A stretch of DNA of 64,000 bases from Arabidopsis thaliana (taxonomy: Eukaryota > Streptophyta > Magnoliopsida > Brassicales > Brassicaceae): the NCBI RefSeq assembly GCF_000001735.4, contig NC_003074.8, positions 2,666,101 to 2,730,100 on the forward strand. Direction: 5' to 3'. Positions 47,018-60,622 of the stretch are shown here, piece after piece. The position numbers and the translations under genes are program-made. Within the stretch, counting starts at the first letter, position 1. The number at the start of each line of letters is the position of its first letter. The notes below the pieces were generated by a model that saw nothing but the letters and a program-made list of their open reading frames with translations, did not search any database and was not told the DNA's origin.

Positions 47018-47461
47018 ATTGGTTTTTTGGAGCCAAGTGTGAAGACATTTTTTGTTTTTAAAATTGTGTCCGGTTTACACAATTGGTCACTGGTTTATTA
47101 CTTACAGATGTCTTTCATTAGTTGAAATATTTTGTCCGAATCATTTGCTTCGGACAGCTAATCTCCAAACCTAGTAACAATTTACGTTTACACCCAAAGC
47201 CATTAGGCACGAGAGCACATTGTTGAGGGTAGCTTCGTAATTTACAAGAATGTTCATCCTCTCCCAGTCCTCTTTCTTCTTCCCTCGTCTGGTTTTCGAG
47301 AGGGAAAAAAAGAAAGAAATCCAGATCTACTAAAATCCCCAAATTCAATTTTCAAAATTTGAACTCCTAGAAAACCCTAGCCTTTGCAATTGGGTGCTAC
47401 ATCTTCCAAATCGTTCCGGGATCGAAATCTCTCGAATTGGGGACGTTGTACATTGCACACG
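47018..47461. other. Spacer: STR10 3' flank and LMBR1-like promoter
   Basis: The first part is likely STR10 3' UTR. The part from about 47180 is likely promoter and 5' UTR of the LMBR1-like gene, with a CT-rich stretch at 47259-47285 and AAAACCCTAG (telo-box-like) at 47372-47381. No other gene is visible. Confidence 0.45.
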
Positions 47462-50400
47462 ATGGGCGATTTCAACCTCGCTCTCGTGATTGTCGCGATC
47501 GTTGTTTGCGTCATCGTATTCATCTCTAGCATCTATCTTCTCGTCAACTATCAGCATCCAGATGATGCAAACCAGGCTTATTTCCCCAAATTCGTCGTTG
47601 TTTTTGGCCTTTCTATTGCTATGATCTCGATTCTCATGTTACCGGCTGATGTGGCCAATCGGCATGCTTGTCGACATGCTATATACAATGGAGCTTGCAA
47701 TCTCACCTTGCCCATGAAGGATCTTTGGCTTGCTATTTATATCGTGGACGCTATTCTCGTGTTCTTTGTCATCCCCTTCGCAATGTTTTTCTATGAAGGC
47801 GACCAGGACAAGTTCGTAGCTTGATGAAATTTTAGTATCTCTATGTTGTAAGTTTTGAGTTAATCGAATACTGATGACAATTTGTGGGCTTTTTTTCTTT
47901 CGTTTTTTCACAGGACTCTTGGAAAGAGGATAAAAAGTGCCTTAATTTGGGTAGTTACCACGGCTGTTGTTTGTGCTCTGGTGCTTGGAATTTTATATGG
48001 TTAGTTGTTCCTCTGTTTTCAATTCTTTTGTCGACTTGAAATTCAGCGTCTTTCTGTATTGACGAATGACGATAGTCTGGAGGTTATACTTGTTTAGCTG
48101 GAGTGGTTATTGAATCCATTAGTGAGCATGTGGCAAGGATGAATCTGATGTTGGTCTCTATGATTTGACTGCATTCTTATGTTAATTTTGGCTTTTAAAT
48201 TACCCAATCAGGGCTTGGGTTGAGATATCTATCTTATCCATTTATATGCTAGGAATACCTTAACATTATTGGTAACATCTTCATCATGTAGGTGTCATTG
48301 GAAAGGTGGACTTCTCGGTCAGGCATTTGGCTTCTGCCACATCCACTTTCCCTACTTCCTGGCAGTTTTCAAATACTCAACCATGCATAGGTAACACTGC
48401 TCGCCAGGTATGTTTGCCTCTTGAATGTAGCATTAGCATTAGTTTTTATATCATGAGTCATTTATGCCGTAGAGAGTTTCAGCATTTAACATATTCCTGT
48501 CTCTGGCTATCAATGCAGTGCTCAGCATTTACAGCTAATCCCACATCTGAGAAAACATGGACTATGCGTACTACTTTTCCAGAATATGTTGTTGCTCTTG
48601 CGACAATTGTTGGGTCAGTTCTTTTCACGGTATGACCATTGTTCTTTCATGTTGAGAAGTGCATTGTTTGCTTTGAAAGGATTTAATCTGTCTTATATTG
48701 TTGATTCTTCATTGACTAACACAAACTCTCAACAGATGAGATGCATGGCAAGATATAATTCTGTATCCATTGAAGTAAATAGATGTTTGATTTATACATT
48801 TCAGTAAAAAAAATCTGATAACTAATTGTTCTCTCAAATATTTCTAGATATTTGGTGGTGTTGGTATTGCATGTCTACCATTAGGACTTATCACTGCATT
48901 CATCAGGCGACCAAAGGCTGTTATCACTCGATCACAATATATAAAGGTCTGGTTATTGTTCTCCTCTGGAAGCATCTCTCTAGATCTTGAGTCAATCCCT
49001 CTGTCTCTTGCATGATTAACTCCATAAATATATTACAGGAGGCAACCGAACTAGGTAAAAAGGCAAGAGAACTAAAGAAAGCAGCTGATGGACTTCATCA
49101 GGAAGAAAGAAGTGGTGCTAAGGGCAGGAAATGGCGGAAAAATGTGAAAGCAGTTGAAAAGGTACCTCATATATCTCAAGGTTCAGTATCTTATCTAAAT
49201 TTTGTTTCATAAGTAGCAACTTGGAAAGTTTGCCTATTCATACTGGTCCCTTGTGTGTAAAGAGGCTTTGGTCGTCTGTGGAGTTATGAGAATGACAACT
49301 TGTAGTGAAAAGCTAGTGAGATAGTAGAATTGGTTATTGACTTTATTGGTAGCTTTTCTTTGCTTGGTTGTGGATTTAAGCTGTGTCCCCTCAATCCTAT
49401 AATTGAATGTGGTAACCCTGCAGGAGTTGCTCCAATTGGAGGAAGATGTGAACCTCTTAGAAGAGATGTATCCTCAAGGAGAGCAGGTAAGACGAGTGTA
49501 TCTTAGAACTTATACTATAATATTTTTCTTGTTCAACTATTTTATTCCCTGGTACCTTTTTCCAGGCAGAAACTGCATGGGCTTTCACTGTGCTCGGATA
49601 CTTGGCCAAGTTTATTCTTGGAATCGTAGGGTTAGTACATCTAAGCAGAAACCTCCTTTGCATTTTTTTTTGTTACATGTTGTATAAATCATGCATAATG
49701 CATACAGTTCTTGCATATTTAGGTTTGCACTCTTAAGCTCCCGAGCTAAGCGTCTTTTTAAATGGCAAATTTTTAATGTCTTTGTAGATTGATCGTTTCC
49801 ATTGCTTGGGTTGCACACATCATCATATATCTACTCGTCGACCCTCCTCTCTCCCCTTTTCTTAACGAGGTTTTCATTAAGCTTGATGATGTTTGGGGTA
49901 AGTTCATACTTTTGTCCTTGTTATCCTGTATAAGGTTTCTTCTTTGTTTCTAACTGACTCCATGCTGGTACGTGTGGAAATCTCCAGGTCTTTTAGGCAC
50001 TGCTGCCTTTGCTTTCTTCTGTTTCTACCTTCTACTTGCTGTTATCGCTGGGGCAATGATGCTGGGTTTGAAGCTGGTCTTCATTACCATTCATCCAATG
50101 AAGTAATCCATCTAACCGGTTTCAACATTATTTGGCTATTTTCCAAGGTCATTCATTACCTTCTCTTGATTGCTGATTGGCCATATCAACTTATTTCAGA
50201 TGGGGAGCTACTCTAATGAACTCTTTCCTCTTCAATGTCGGCCTCATTCTTCTTTGTTCAATCAGGTAAGTCTCTCTGGTCTCTTCTTCTGCCTTTGTAT
50301 CTGTTGGGATCAAGTGCACTCTGATAAACGGATCTAGATCAAGCATGTTTATGTGCATACATTAACTTATCAGTGTTTTCATGCCATCACTAAAACTAAT

Positions 50401-50958
50401 TTCCTTTCCGGCGAATGCCTGAATCGAAGTTTATAGTTACTTTACTCATGCACTTGGGTATCCTTTGTACTCTATTAGATGTCAAACCAAGACTTTTAAT
50501 ATACAGCTGCTACCCTCACAATTACATGTTAATCCTCACAGTCTGAGTAATGTGGTTCATTTAAAATGCAGCGTGATTCAATTTTGTGCCACTGCATTTG
50601 GATATTACGCTCAAGCCACTGCTGCCCAGGAGATATTTGGCCACACATTGCAGTCCCTTAGAGGAATTAAGTACCTTTACAAGTAAGTAGAAGTGGTATA
50701 ACATATAGCAGTCATATGCTATATCCGTGATGCGTCTTATTGAGGTTTTATATTTCAGGTACAATGTGTTCCAAATCGGGTTTGTTATCCTGGCTGGACT
50801 GACTTTCCTATATTACATTGCCTTTGTAAGTCCTCGTTGATGTTACTCCTCGGGTTTTCTCTTCTGTATTAAGTATTTGTAGAATCATATGGTCTTTGGT
50901 GTTTTGGCAGGGATGGAGAAGAAAAAAAACTAGTGGCCGTTTCCAGCTCTCTTCTTAA
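47462..50958 (+). CDS. LMBR1-like multispanning membrane protein
   Basis: Fourteen exons with GT-AG borders that I could follow in frame from the ATG at 47462 to the stop at 50956-50958, giving roughly 500 aa. There are about nine hydrophobic spans, starting with LALVIVAIVVCVIVFISSIYLL and FPKFVVVFGLSIAMISILML, then LWLAIYIVDAILVFFVI, ALIWVVTTAVVCALVLGILY and others. A central soluble, charged loop (exons 6-7: ELGKKARELKKAADG, LLQLEEDVNLLEEMYP) is a likely coiled coil. The C terminus is basic (GWRRKKTSGRF). The family covers limb-region-1 and lipocalin-receptor-like proteins. The plant function is not established. I place it as At3g08930. Confidence 0.9.
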
Positions 50959-51616
50959 TGTAAAACGTTTTCACGGGGATCTGATTGAGTGCTGTCGACA
51001 AAGTTTCTACTTGTTTCTGGATCATCATCGATTCCAGAAGTATCTAGAGACTCTGCTTCTGAGGTTTATTTTCCTGAATGTATTATTAAATTTCTTGTGA
51101 GTGTGCTGTTTGGTTGCGCAACAGTTAGCTGTCCTGTCTTGGTCTATTGTACTGTCTCGGATGCGATCATGTAATCATATTTTCTTAATGAGAAGCCTTC
51201 TTCGAATTTTTACAAGACAGAGACTTCCTTTGTGGTTTGAGACAATTGTAACCGAACCTAACCGGATTATCAATATTCTTGAATTTGTTTAGTATGCAAG
51301 GCATACAACTATACAAGTGGACATGTGCTGCTGAAGTGACAAGTGGCGTTGCTATGCGATTCGTCAATAGCTTCTTTTGCCCAATCAGCTTGCTTGCCTC
51401 ATCTAACTCTAAAAGACAGACAGGATAGATAACGCGAGCTTTTTATAGATAAGGCTGATTTTGTTTCCTACCGTCAGATGGATTTGTTTCTCCATCTAAC
51501 CGTCAAGATTCGTTCTCTGAGATCTCTCCCACACACATACCGCCACTTAAAAACGCCATTTGCTTCAGATAAGTTACAAACCGCAAACGCGACAGAACTA
51601 ACTAACGACGCCGGAG
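50959..51616. promoter_or_regulatory. LMBR1-like 3' flank and LHCB4.2 light-type promoter
   Basis: 50959 to about 51300 is probably the 3' UTR of the upstream gene. Before LHCB4.2 there are a CCAAT box (51381-51385) and an I-box GATAAG (51448-51453) next to a TTTATAG TATA-like stretch. Related GATA motifs lie at 51424-51430. CCAAT plus I-box plus TATA is the usual layout of light-regulated Lhc promoters. Confidence 0.5.
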
Positions 51617-52563
<947 letters not shown>

Positions 52564-52565
<2 letters not shown>

Positions 52566-52639
52566 TGTGGTGGCTTTTAGCTTCTACTGGTGTCATGTAA
52601 TGATGTGGTGGCTTTTAGCTTCTACTGGTGTCATGTAAT
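52564..52639 (+). repeat. Perfect 38-nt tandem repeat across the LHCB4.2 stop codon
   Basis: Two exact 38-nt units, 52564-52601 and 52602-52639, each starting GATGTGGTGGC and ending CATGTAAT. A partial third unit (GATGT) follows. The first unit begins inside the TGA stop (52563-52565), so it covers the end of the coding region and start of the 3' UTR. Confidence 0.9.
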
Positions 52640-53097
52640 GATGTAACGTCGTTATTTTAAAGAAAATTTGGCACCTTTTGTATAAACGGAATTTCTTATA
52701 CCTCGCAGTTTGTGTTTACGTAGATCATCGGAGTTATGATGAGCCTTTACATCAAATTAATCGTTTGCTAAATTCTGTCGAAATTGTTCACGTTAAGAAA
52801 CATAGAATCATAAAGTTGACTCAAAAAGTGACCACCGATAAGTGGATAATTCCATTCACCAAAAAAAAAGAAAAGATTTTGTTTTTCTTCTACAGAGTAA
52901 AAAATAAGACGCAGCATCAAAACAGAGATAGCCCCAAAACAATTTCCCAAAACCCCCCTTAACCACTATCCCAACATCATTAGACAGAGCAAAGAGGAAG
53001 ACCCGCAACTATTCTTTGAAACCTTTACTCAAAACAATGACGACAGAGAGAGAGAGACGCACGAGTAGTGATGATGGAAAAGCCTTTAAATTTATGA
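52640..53097. other. Convergent 3' region between LHCB4.2 and importin copy 1
   Basis: 3' UTR sequence of two convergent genes with AT-rich spacer, including an A tract at 52861-52869. I see no other gene. Confidence 0.5.
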
Positions 53098-55811
53098 TTA
53101 GAGCACGAGTCTTGCGATCATTCCTTGAGTCCAGCGTGCAGTGACCTTGAGATCTTCATCCTCTGATTCGAGACACTCATTGAGGAACTCATCACAGAAG
53201 GTGAAGTTTTGGAACAACTGCTTCGTGTTCTCCCCTACAACATCCGCAAGATCACCCATTGCTGCAACCGCGGCTTTTGTCACGCTCTCATCCCTGCTCC
53301 CAAAACAAAAACCGAGTAATAAGTTTAAACTGAATAGTGAAACTAGAAAAGATATATAAATTGATTATATTATTGAAAAAAGAAGGTACGGACCTCAGGG
53401 AATCTTTGGATACTAGTTCAACAAACTGCAACAGATGTTGAGCATAGGGCATCATGAGCTCAGCCTTTGCATCCTTGAACCCTTGCAGTATCCCGGAGTA
53501 TGCTTCAAAGATGCTTCTCCGGAGTTGGTTTGCATAATCCATAAGCTCCTCGTCAAGGGTGTCCATCTGCGCACACACCTGAGCAGCACCTTGCATTATC
53601 TGAACAGCTGGAGCTACATACCTTTCAAAATGAGCACCAATCGCCAGAGCAATGTCTCCAAAGCATGAGAAGATTGGAGGCTTCACCGATCTGTGGAGTG
53701 CACCACTTTGAAGGTTTTGGATAAGGAGACCCATTATCTGATCGCAAAAGGGTAGGATTTTTTCATCCAGCGCACGGCATATGTCACCAATCACTCCTAC
53801 GGTGATTGAGCAGACTTGGTATTCTTCGAAATTCTGCAGCCCCATCTGGAGATATTTAAAAAGCTCGGGCATGTATTTCACAAACTCAGTTCCAGTCGCA
53901 TAGGCAAGAGCACCGATTGCAAGCATGGCTTCTTCGTGGACACTTGAACTATGGCAACCAAACACTCTTAGGAATAACCTCATGATGTCATCTGCGTTTT
54001 GCACTATGATAGGTTTCATATCGTCCCTGCTGCTCAGCTTCTGGATTATGACTTGGAGAACACCGCACAGAGACGCCTGGAGTTCCGCTTGCTTCTCACG
54101 GTCATCAGTTGATATTATAGGGAGGTCCATTGTCTCAGCTAATTTTTTCATGATGGCAGGGAGGAGATGCGCTATGATGCTTGAGGCCTCTGAAAGGTTT
54201 GAACACCGGACAACCTCGTTCAAGGTTTCATACGCAGCACCTCTTAGCTTAGACTCTGCCCCATCTGTACGCTCAGCAGCTGCAAGGAGATGTGTGATGA
54301 TCTCTGTAAGATAAGGAGAGAGAAGAGAGGAACTTGCTCCAGAGTCTTCATATCCCTGTGCAAGATTGTATATTGCTCCACAGACCTTCTCTGCAACATT
54401 TGGCACATCTTTAATTGATTCCAGTAATACACTCACAATTCTAGGGAGGTTTTCGGGTGATATAACAGAGAAGCCACTGTCTGGGGTGCAAAAATTCAAA
54501 GATACGGCTCAGAGTCCAAGCAGTTGTATCCCTGACATGGTTATTCTGATCCTTGGTTGCATTAAGGAGAAATTCCAAGCCAGCAGCTACCATCGGGGCA
54601 AGCTTATCAATTGTTGGGCCCTCCAAAATTGATCCAAAAGCATAAGTGGCTGCCTCCCGGCTTCGCCAATCTGGCGAACTTATGTTTTTTTCAACAAAAG
54701 GCATCACAAGAGGGACTACACCATCTCCAACCGTTCTAGCAACCAGGCCAAGGCATGTCCCGCCAGCCATAGATATGTTCCAGACATCGTCGTCATGGTC
54801 CTGATCCTCTTCCTGCTTCAGCAGAGTTTCTAGCAACATTTGAACTAAATGGGGAAGAGCCTTCTCTATGAAACAGGAGTGGGGAGGGGATGAGTCACCA
54901 CTATCAGGACTGTCATACTCTTGACGGTCGATCTCTTCATCACAGATGGAACTCCAGAACTCAATTGCTTGGAGGGCAACGCTCTCTTCATCTCCCTTTA
55001 CAGCATTCGATGTGAGCTCAAAGAGTGTTTGTATGTAGTGCTCCAGCACCTCATAGTATGTGGATGCAATGGACACAAGGCACTCGAAAGCAGCTTGCCT
55101 GATCTCTGCCTCCTTGGAACATGCTGTCTCGCATACCATCTTCATGATGTAATTCCTCTCCATTTCATTCTCAAAATTTGTCTGAGAGAAATCCAAGGCA
55201 TTTAACAGTGCCTTTGTTGCTGCGAGACGAACTTCAGCAGTATTTTCAGACTGGTTCATGCCCTGCACAACTGCTGTGAGGACAGAATTCACTTCATCTT
55301 GCACAAGATCATGGTGTGATATCTCTTCACAGACATAGCCTAGAGTTTCCAAGGTTGATTGCTTCAAGTGTGCGGGACTGCCTTGCTGAGTCATATTGTT
55401 AAGCAGCGATCCAACAAGTTCAGGCCACTGCTTCTGAGGAATTTCAATGGAGGCTACCTTAGCAATAACCTGAGCTGAAGTATGCCTTGCCTCTAGGGCA
55501 GATGAACCAAGAGTTCTTAGTAAGCGATCCTTGATCTGGGATTTAAGAGCAACATCAATTGCAAACCATTGTTTCACCAGATGATCTTTTGTGGCAGAAT
55601 CTTTGGCGTCCAGAGAATTCTTTAGCAGAATACCGGCTAGTCGACGGGATTCAGCAGGTTTATCATTGTTTTCAAGCTCAAAAGACAAGGATAACAAGAA
55701 CAGCGGCAAGTTTTGTTCTTGGAACTGTCTGAGACTAGCCTCTGCTTCAGTACGGACTCTTGCATCGGCTGACTGGGCAGCCAGAAGGAACTGTGTGATC
55801 TCCATAGCCAT
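53098..55811 (-). CDS. Importin-beta-like karyopherin, copy 1 (one indel)
   Basis: Coding exons complement(53394..55811, 53098..53293). The ATG at 55811 (MAMEITQFLLAAQ) follows an intron acceptor, so the 5' UTR exon lies near 56300. The importin-beta N-terminal domain (VRTEAEASLRQFQEQNLPLF, RRLAGILLKNSLDAKD) precedes HEAT repeats, including an acidic loop (EEDQDHDDDVWN). In this sequence the frame breaks at about 54486: the minus strand reads TTTTTGCACCCCAGAC where copy 2 reads TTTTTGCACTCCCCAGAC, a 2-nt difference. As printed, translation stops after 456 aa (FLHPRQWLLCY). With the two bases present the protein would be 871 aa. Importin-beta carries NLS cargo through nuclear pores under Ran control. 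I place it as At3g08943. Confidence 0.85.
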
Positions 55812-56470
55812 TCTTCTCTCTGCACAATAAAGACATACACCAGTATCAGCGACAAAACAGTAGTCAAATAGAATCACATCCAGCACAATTCTAAGCAAAA
55901 GTAAAAGCTACTGAACAAAGTAATGGTATGAGTATAGAAGGCAATAATACTATTCAAACCGTACAAAGGTTCAATCCAGAGAGCAAACAAATTAATATCT
56001 ATACTCAGAGAAAACCATAGGAGAATCTCTGCTCTGAGTAATTAACAAAAAAATCACTACAAACAAATTCCAGTATAAAATCCGAACCAAAGTTGACTCA
56101 ACAATGTCTTTGAACTTCGAAAAAAGCTTAAACCCTAATCGTGAAGAACACAGCGAGCGAGTAAAGAACCAAATTAAAATCCCAGCAAAATTAAAAACCC
56201 TAGCAGTAGTAGTGACCCAATAACCTAATCAGAAAACATAGATCCAGTAACAGATATGCAAATCCCGAACTCAATACACACTACAAGCAATAGACTTACG
56301 TGGAAATTAAGGATTTTTTCGCTTGAGAAGACGCGTAAACGCTAGGGTTTTTCGCTTCAATCCAAACCCTGTGTCCCTGTCACTGCAAAGCCTATCGAGA
56401 AAAAGCTTCTCCAAGACGGCGCTCGAAGCAGGGGAAAAACCTCTGGTGGATCAGAAAAACCCTAGACTTG
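53098..56470 (-). repeat. Left arm of a large inverted duplication
   Basis: This arm matches the region from about 57230 to 60622 in inverted orientation. Coding exons are nearly identical. The 5' intron and the 5' UTR (around 56323-56470, AAAACCCTAGCGTTTACG on the minus strand) also match but are more diverged. The two genes are transcribed away from each other, from a centre at about 56500-57200. Confidence 0.85.
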
Positions 56471-57906
56471 CAGAGAGAAAAAGAGTCGACTGTGTGGAAA
56501 GGAGGCAGAGATAATGAGGAGACTGAGAGAGGTGAATGTGAATTTCGAATATAAGGAAGGAGCGGGTGGGGAAGGGCAAAGCAGAAGCTTAAAACTATTT
56601 TATTTCTAAAATCACCCCATTAACAATTCTTTATTCTACGTAACCCCCTTATATTTGCCAATAATTTTTATTTGTTACCTCGACTTCAAAATTAGAATCC
56701 AGTTTTGGCAAAAAAAATACTAAAATCCAGATTAATTAACCAAGATTACAAAAACAAATTTAAGTTTACTTTAGTAGTTTGTTTGTTTCATAATTCAAAT
56801 TTAAGTTTTTCTAAAGTAGTGTGGATGTATTTAGTTATGTATAATGTATTTGAGGTTTCAAACTTAAATGTTCATTTACTTGGACCCATGACTGGTTATG
56901 ATACAGTTCATTCACCTAAGGTTGTGCCAAAATGAATAAGCTTGCAAATAGACGATGGTTATAAATTTGGATAAAAGAGTTATTTACTCATTTGATGTAT
57001 AACAAACAAATAACAAAAAGTCCCAAAGTGTGTCGAATAATTATGGTAAACAAAGGTTATTTCAGATACAAATACAAAGTCTATGGGGTGATTTAGGAAT
57101 AAAGTGTTTTTAGCTTTTGAGCCTTGCCCTTCCACAGTTCCACACCCGCTTCTTCTCTGTATTCGAAATTGAAATTTCTTTTCTCATATCTCTCTCTCCT
57201 TCGACAGTTTCAAGTACAGACTCTCTCTCTGTCTCTGCAAACTCTAGGGTTTGGTTTTTGCTCTTCTTCGAGAAGCTTTTTGTGGATAGAATCTGCAGTG
57301 AGAGGGACGTGGTGTTTAAATTGAAGCGAAAAACCCTAGCGTTTACGCAAACCTTAATTTCCAGGTAAATCTCTTGCTTGAACTGTGTATTGATCTCTGG
57401 ATTTGTATATCTGTTTATAGATCTATGCTTTCGGATTAGGTTTTGGGTCACTAGTACTGCAGGGTTTTTAACTTTAGTTTTTTACTCGCTCGCTGTGATT
57501 CTGCCACTTATTTGTCTCTCTTCCTTCTTAGAAATTGAACTCGTGTTCTTCACGACTAGGAGAAAAAGCTTTTTCCGAATTTCATAGAAAACGCTGGGTC
57601 ATCTTTGGTTCGGATTTCATATTGGGTTTGTTTTCAATGATTTTTGTTGTCAATTACACCAAGCAGAGATTCTCATATAATTTTCTCGGAGTATGGATAT
57701 ATTTGCTCATAATGTTCAAATGCTCTTGTTTGTACCATCTGATTGAACTTGTTGACCGTTTGTATAGTATTATTGCCTTTTATACTTGTACCATTACTTT
57801 GTTCAGTAGCTTTCCCTTTTTTTTTAGAATTGTGCTGATTTTGTTCTATTAACCCCTCTTTTTTTTTGCTGATTATGGTGAATGTCCTTGTTGCGCAGAG
57901 ACCAGA
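55812..57906. promoter_or_regulatory. Divergent promoter and 5' UTR region between the importin copies
   Basis: Holds both 5' UTR exons (minus-strand donor CCAC/GTAAGT at about 56300; plus-strand donor CCAG/GTAAAT at 57364/57365), both 5' introns and a roughly 700-bp AT-rich centre. CT-rich patches occur near 57185-57240. The short open frames at 56323-56514 and 57110-57451 are the two matching UTR copies, not genes. Confidence 0.5.
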
Positions 57907-60622
57907 ATGGCGATGGAGATCACACAGTTTCTGTTGGCTGCCCAGTCAGCCGATGCAAGAGTCCGGACTGAAGCAGAGGGTAATCTCAGGCAATTCCAAG
58001 AACAGAACTTGCCGCTGTTCTTAGTATCCTTGTCTTTTGAGCTTGCCAACAATGATAAACCTGCTGAATCCCGTCGACTAGCCGGTATTCTGCTAAAGAA
58101 TTCTCTGGACGCCAAAGATTCTGCCACAAAAGATCATCTGGTGAAACAATGGTTTGCAATTGATGTTGCTCTTAAATCCCAGATCAAGGATCGCTTACTA
58201 AGAACTCTTGGTTCATCTGCCCTAGAGGCAAGGCATACTTCAGCTCAGGTTATTGCTAAGGTAGCCTCCATTGAAATTCCTCAGAAGCAGTGGCCTGAAC
58301 TTGTTGGATCGCTGCTTAACAATATGACTCAGCAAGGCAGTCCCGCACACTTGAAGCAATCAACCTTGGAAACTCTAGGCTATGTCTGTGAAGAGATATC
58401 ACACCATGATCTTGTGCAAGATGAAGTGAATTCTGTCCTCACAGCAGTTGTGCAGGGCATGAACCAGTCTGAAAATACTGCTGAAGTTCGTCTCGCAGCA
58501 ACAAAGGCACTGTTAATGCCTTGGATTTCTCTCAGACAAATTTTGAGAATGAAATGGAGAGGAATTACATCATGAAGATGGTATGCGAGACAGCATGTTC
58601 CAAGGAGGCAGAGATCAGGCAAGCTGCTTTCGAGTGCCTTGTGTCCATTGCATCCACATACTATGAGGTGCTGGAGCACTACATACAAACACTCTTTGAG
58701 CTCACATCGAATGCTGTAAAGGGAGATGAAGAGAGCGTTTCCCTCCAAGCAATTGAGTTCTGGAGTTCCATCTGTGATGAAGAGATCGACCGTCAAGAGT
58801 ATGACAGTCCTGCTAGTGGTGACTCATCTCCTCCCCACTCCTCTTTCATAGAGAAGGCTCTTCCCCATTTAGTTCAAATGTTGCTAGAAACTCTGCTGAA
58901 GCAGGAAGAGGATCAGGACCATGATGACGACGTCTGGAACATATCTATGGCTGGCGGGACATGCCTTGGCCTGGTTGCCAGAACAGTTGGAGATCATGTA
59001 GTCCCTCTTGTGATGCCTTTTGTTGAAAAAAACATAAGTTCGCCAGATTGGCGCTGCCGGGAGGCAGCCACTTATGCTTTTGGATCAATTTTGGAGGGCC
59101 CAACAATTGATAAGCTTGCCCCGATGGTTGCTGCTGGCTTGGAATTTCTCCTTAATGCAACCAAGGATCAGAATAACCATGTCAGGGATACAACTGCTTG
59201 GACTCTGAGCCGTATCTTTGAATTTTTGCACTCCCCAGACAGTGGTTTCTCTGTTATATCACCCGAAAACCTCCCTAGAATTGTGAGTGTATTACTGGAA
59301 TCAATTAAAGATGTGCCAAATGTTGCAGAGAAGGTCTGTGGAGCAATATACAATCTTGCACAGGGATATGAAGACTCTGGAGCAAGTTCATCTCTTCTCT
59401 CTCCTTATCTTACAGAGATCATCACACATCTGCTTGCAGCTGCTGAGCGTACAGATGGGGCAGAGTCTAAGCTAAGAGGTGCTGCGTATGAAACCTTGAA
59501 CGAGGTTGTCCGGTGTTCAAACCTTTCAGAGGCCTCAAGCATCATAGCGCATCTCCTCCCTGCCATCATGAAAAAATTAGCTGAGACAATGGACCTCCCT
59601 ATAATATCAACTGATGACCGTGAGAAGCAAGCGGAAGTCCAGGCTTCTCTGTGTGGTGTTCTCCAAGTTATAATCCAGAAGCTGAGCGGCAGGGAGGATA
59701 CGAAACCCATCATAATGCAGAGCGCAGATGACATTATGAGGCTGTTCCTAAGAGTGTTTGGATGCCATAGTTCAAGTGTCCACGAAGAAGCCATGCTTGC
59801 AATCGGTGCTCTTGCATATGCTACTGGAGCTGAGTTTGTGAAATACATGCCCGAGCTTTTCAAATATCTCCAGATGGGGCTGCAGAATTTCGAAGAATAC
59901 CAAGTCTGCTCAATCACAGTAGGAGTGCTTGGTGACATTTGCCGTGCCCTGGATGAAAAAATCCTACCTTTTTGCGATCAGATAATGGGTCTCCTTATCC
60001 AAAACCTTCAAAGTGGGGCACTCCACAGATCAGTGAAGCCTCCAATATTCTCATGCTTTGGAGACATTGCTCTGGCAATTGGTGCTCATTTTGAAAGGTA
60101 TGTAGCACCAGCCGTTCAGATCATGCAAGGGGCTGCTCAGGTGTGTGCTCAGATGGATACCCTTGACGAGGAGCTTATGGATTATGCAAACCAACTGCGG
60201 AGAAGCATCTTTGAGGCATACTCCGGGATACTACAAGGGTTCAAGGACACAAAAGCCGAGCTCATGATGCCCTACGCTCAACATCTCCTGCAGTTTGTTG
60301 AACTAGTATCCAAAGATCCCCTGAGGTCCGTACCATGTGGTTTGAAAATATAATCAATTTGTTCCTTCTGGTTTCGTTGCACATATTAAACTTGTAACTG
60401 GTGTTTTGTTATGAGAGCAGGGATGAGAGCGTGACAAAAGCCGCGGTTGCAGCGATGGGTGATCTTGCGGATGTTGTAGGAGAGAACACAAAGCAGTTGT
60501 TCCAAAACTTCACCTTCTTCGGTGAGTTCCTTAATGAGTGTCTCGAATCAGAGGATGAAGATCTCAAGGTCACTGCACGCTGGACTCAAGGAATGATTGC
60601 AAGGCTCATGCACCCATCATAA
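57230..60622 (+). repeat. Right arm of the inverted duplication
   Basis: Inverted copy of 53098-56470, carrying importin copy 2. The shared sequence runs from the 5' UTR (AAAACCCTAGCGTTTACG) through the 5' intron to the stop codon and a few bases beyond (CATAAATTTAA). The 3' UTRs then diverge. Confidence 0.85.
57907..60622 (+). CDS. Importin-beta-like karyopherin, copy 2 (one indel)
   Basis: Coding exons 57907..60325 and 60421..60622, with the ATG after the acceptor TTGCGCAG/AGACCAGA. It has the same importin-beta N-terminal domain and HEAT array as copy 1. In this sequence one A is missing at about 58515: it reads CTGTTAATGCC where copy 1 reads CTGTTAAATGCC. The frame therefore breaks after KALL and stops after 222 aa, while the rest (58516 on) stays open for 610 codons. 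With the base present the protein would be 873 aa. Its C terminus is RLMHPS, two residues longer than copy 1 (RLVL). I place it as At3g08947. Confidence 0.85.

Noticed and set aside
59405..59938. 177-codon minus-strand open frame
   Set aside because: Antisense to importin copy 2. The same frame appears over copy 1 (53925-54314), which shows it follows from the coding strand.
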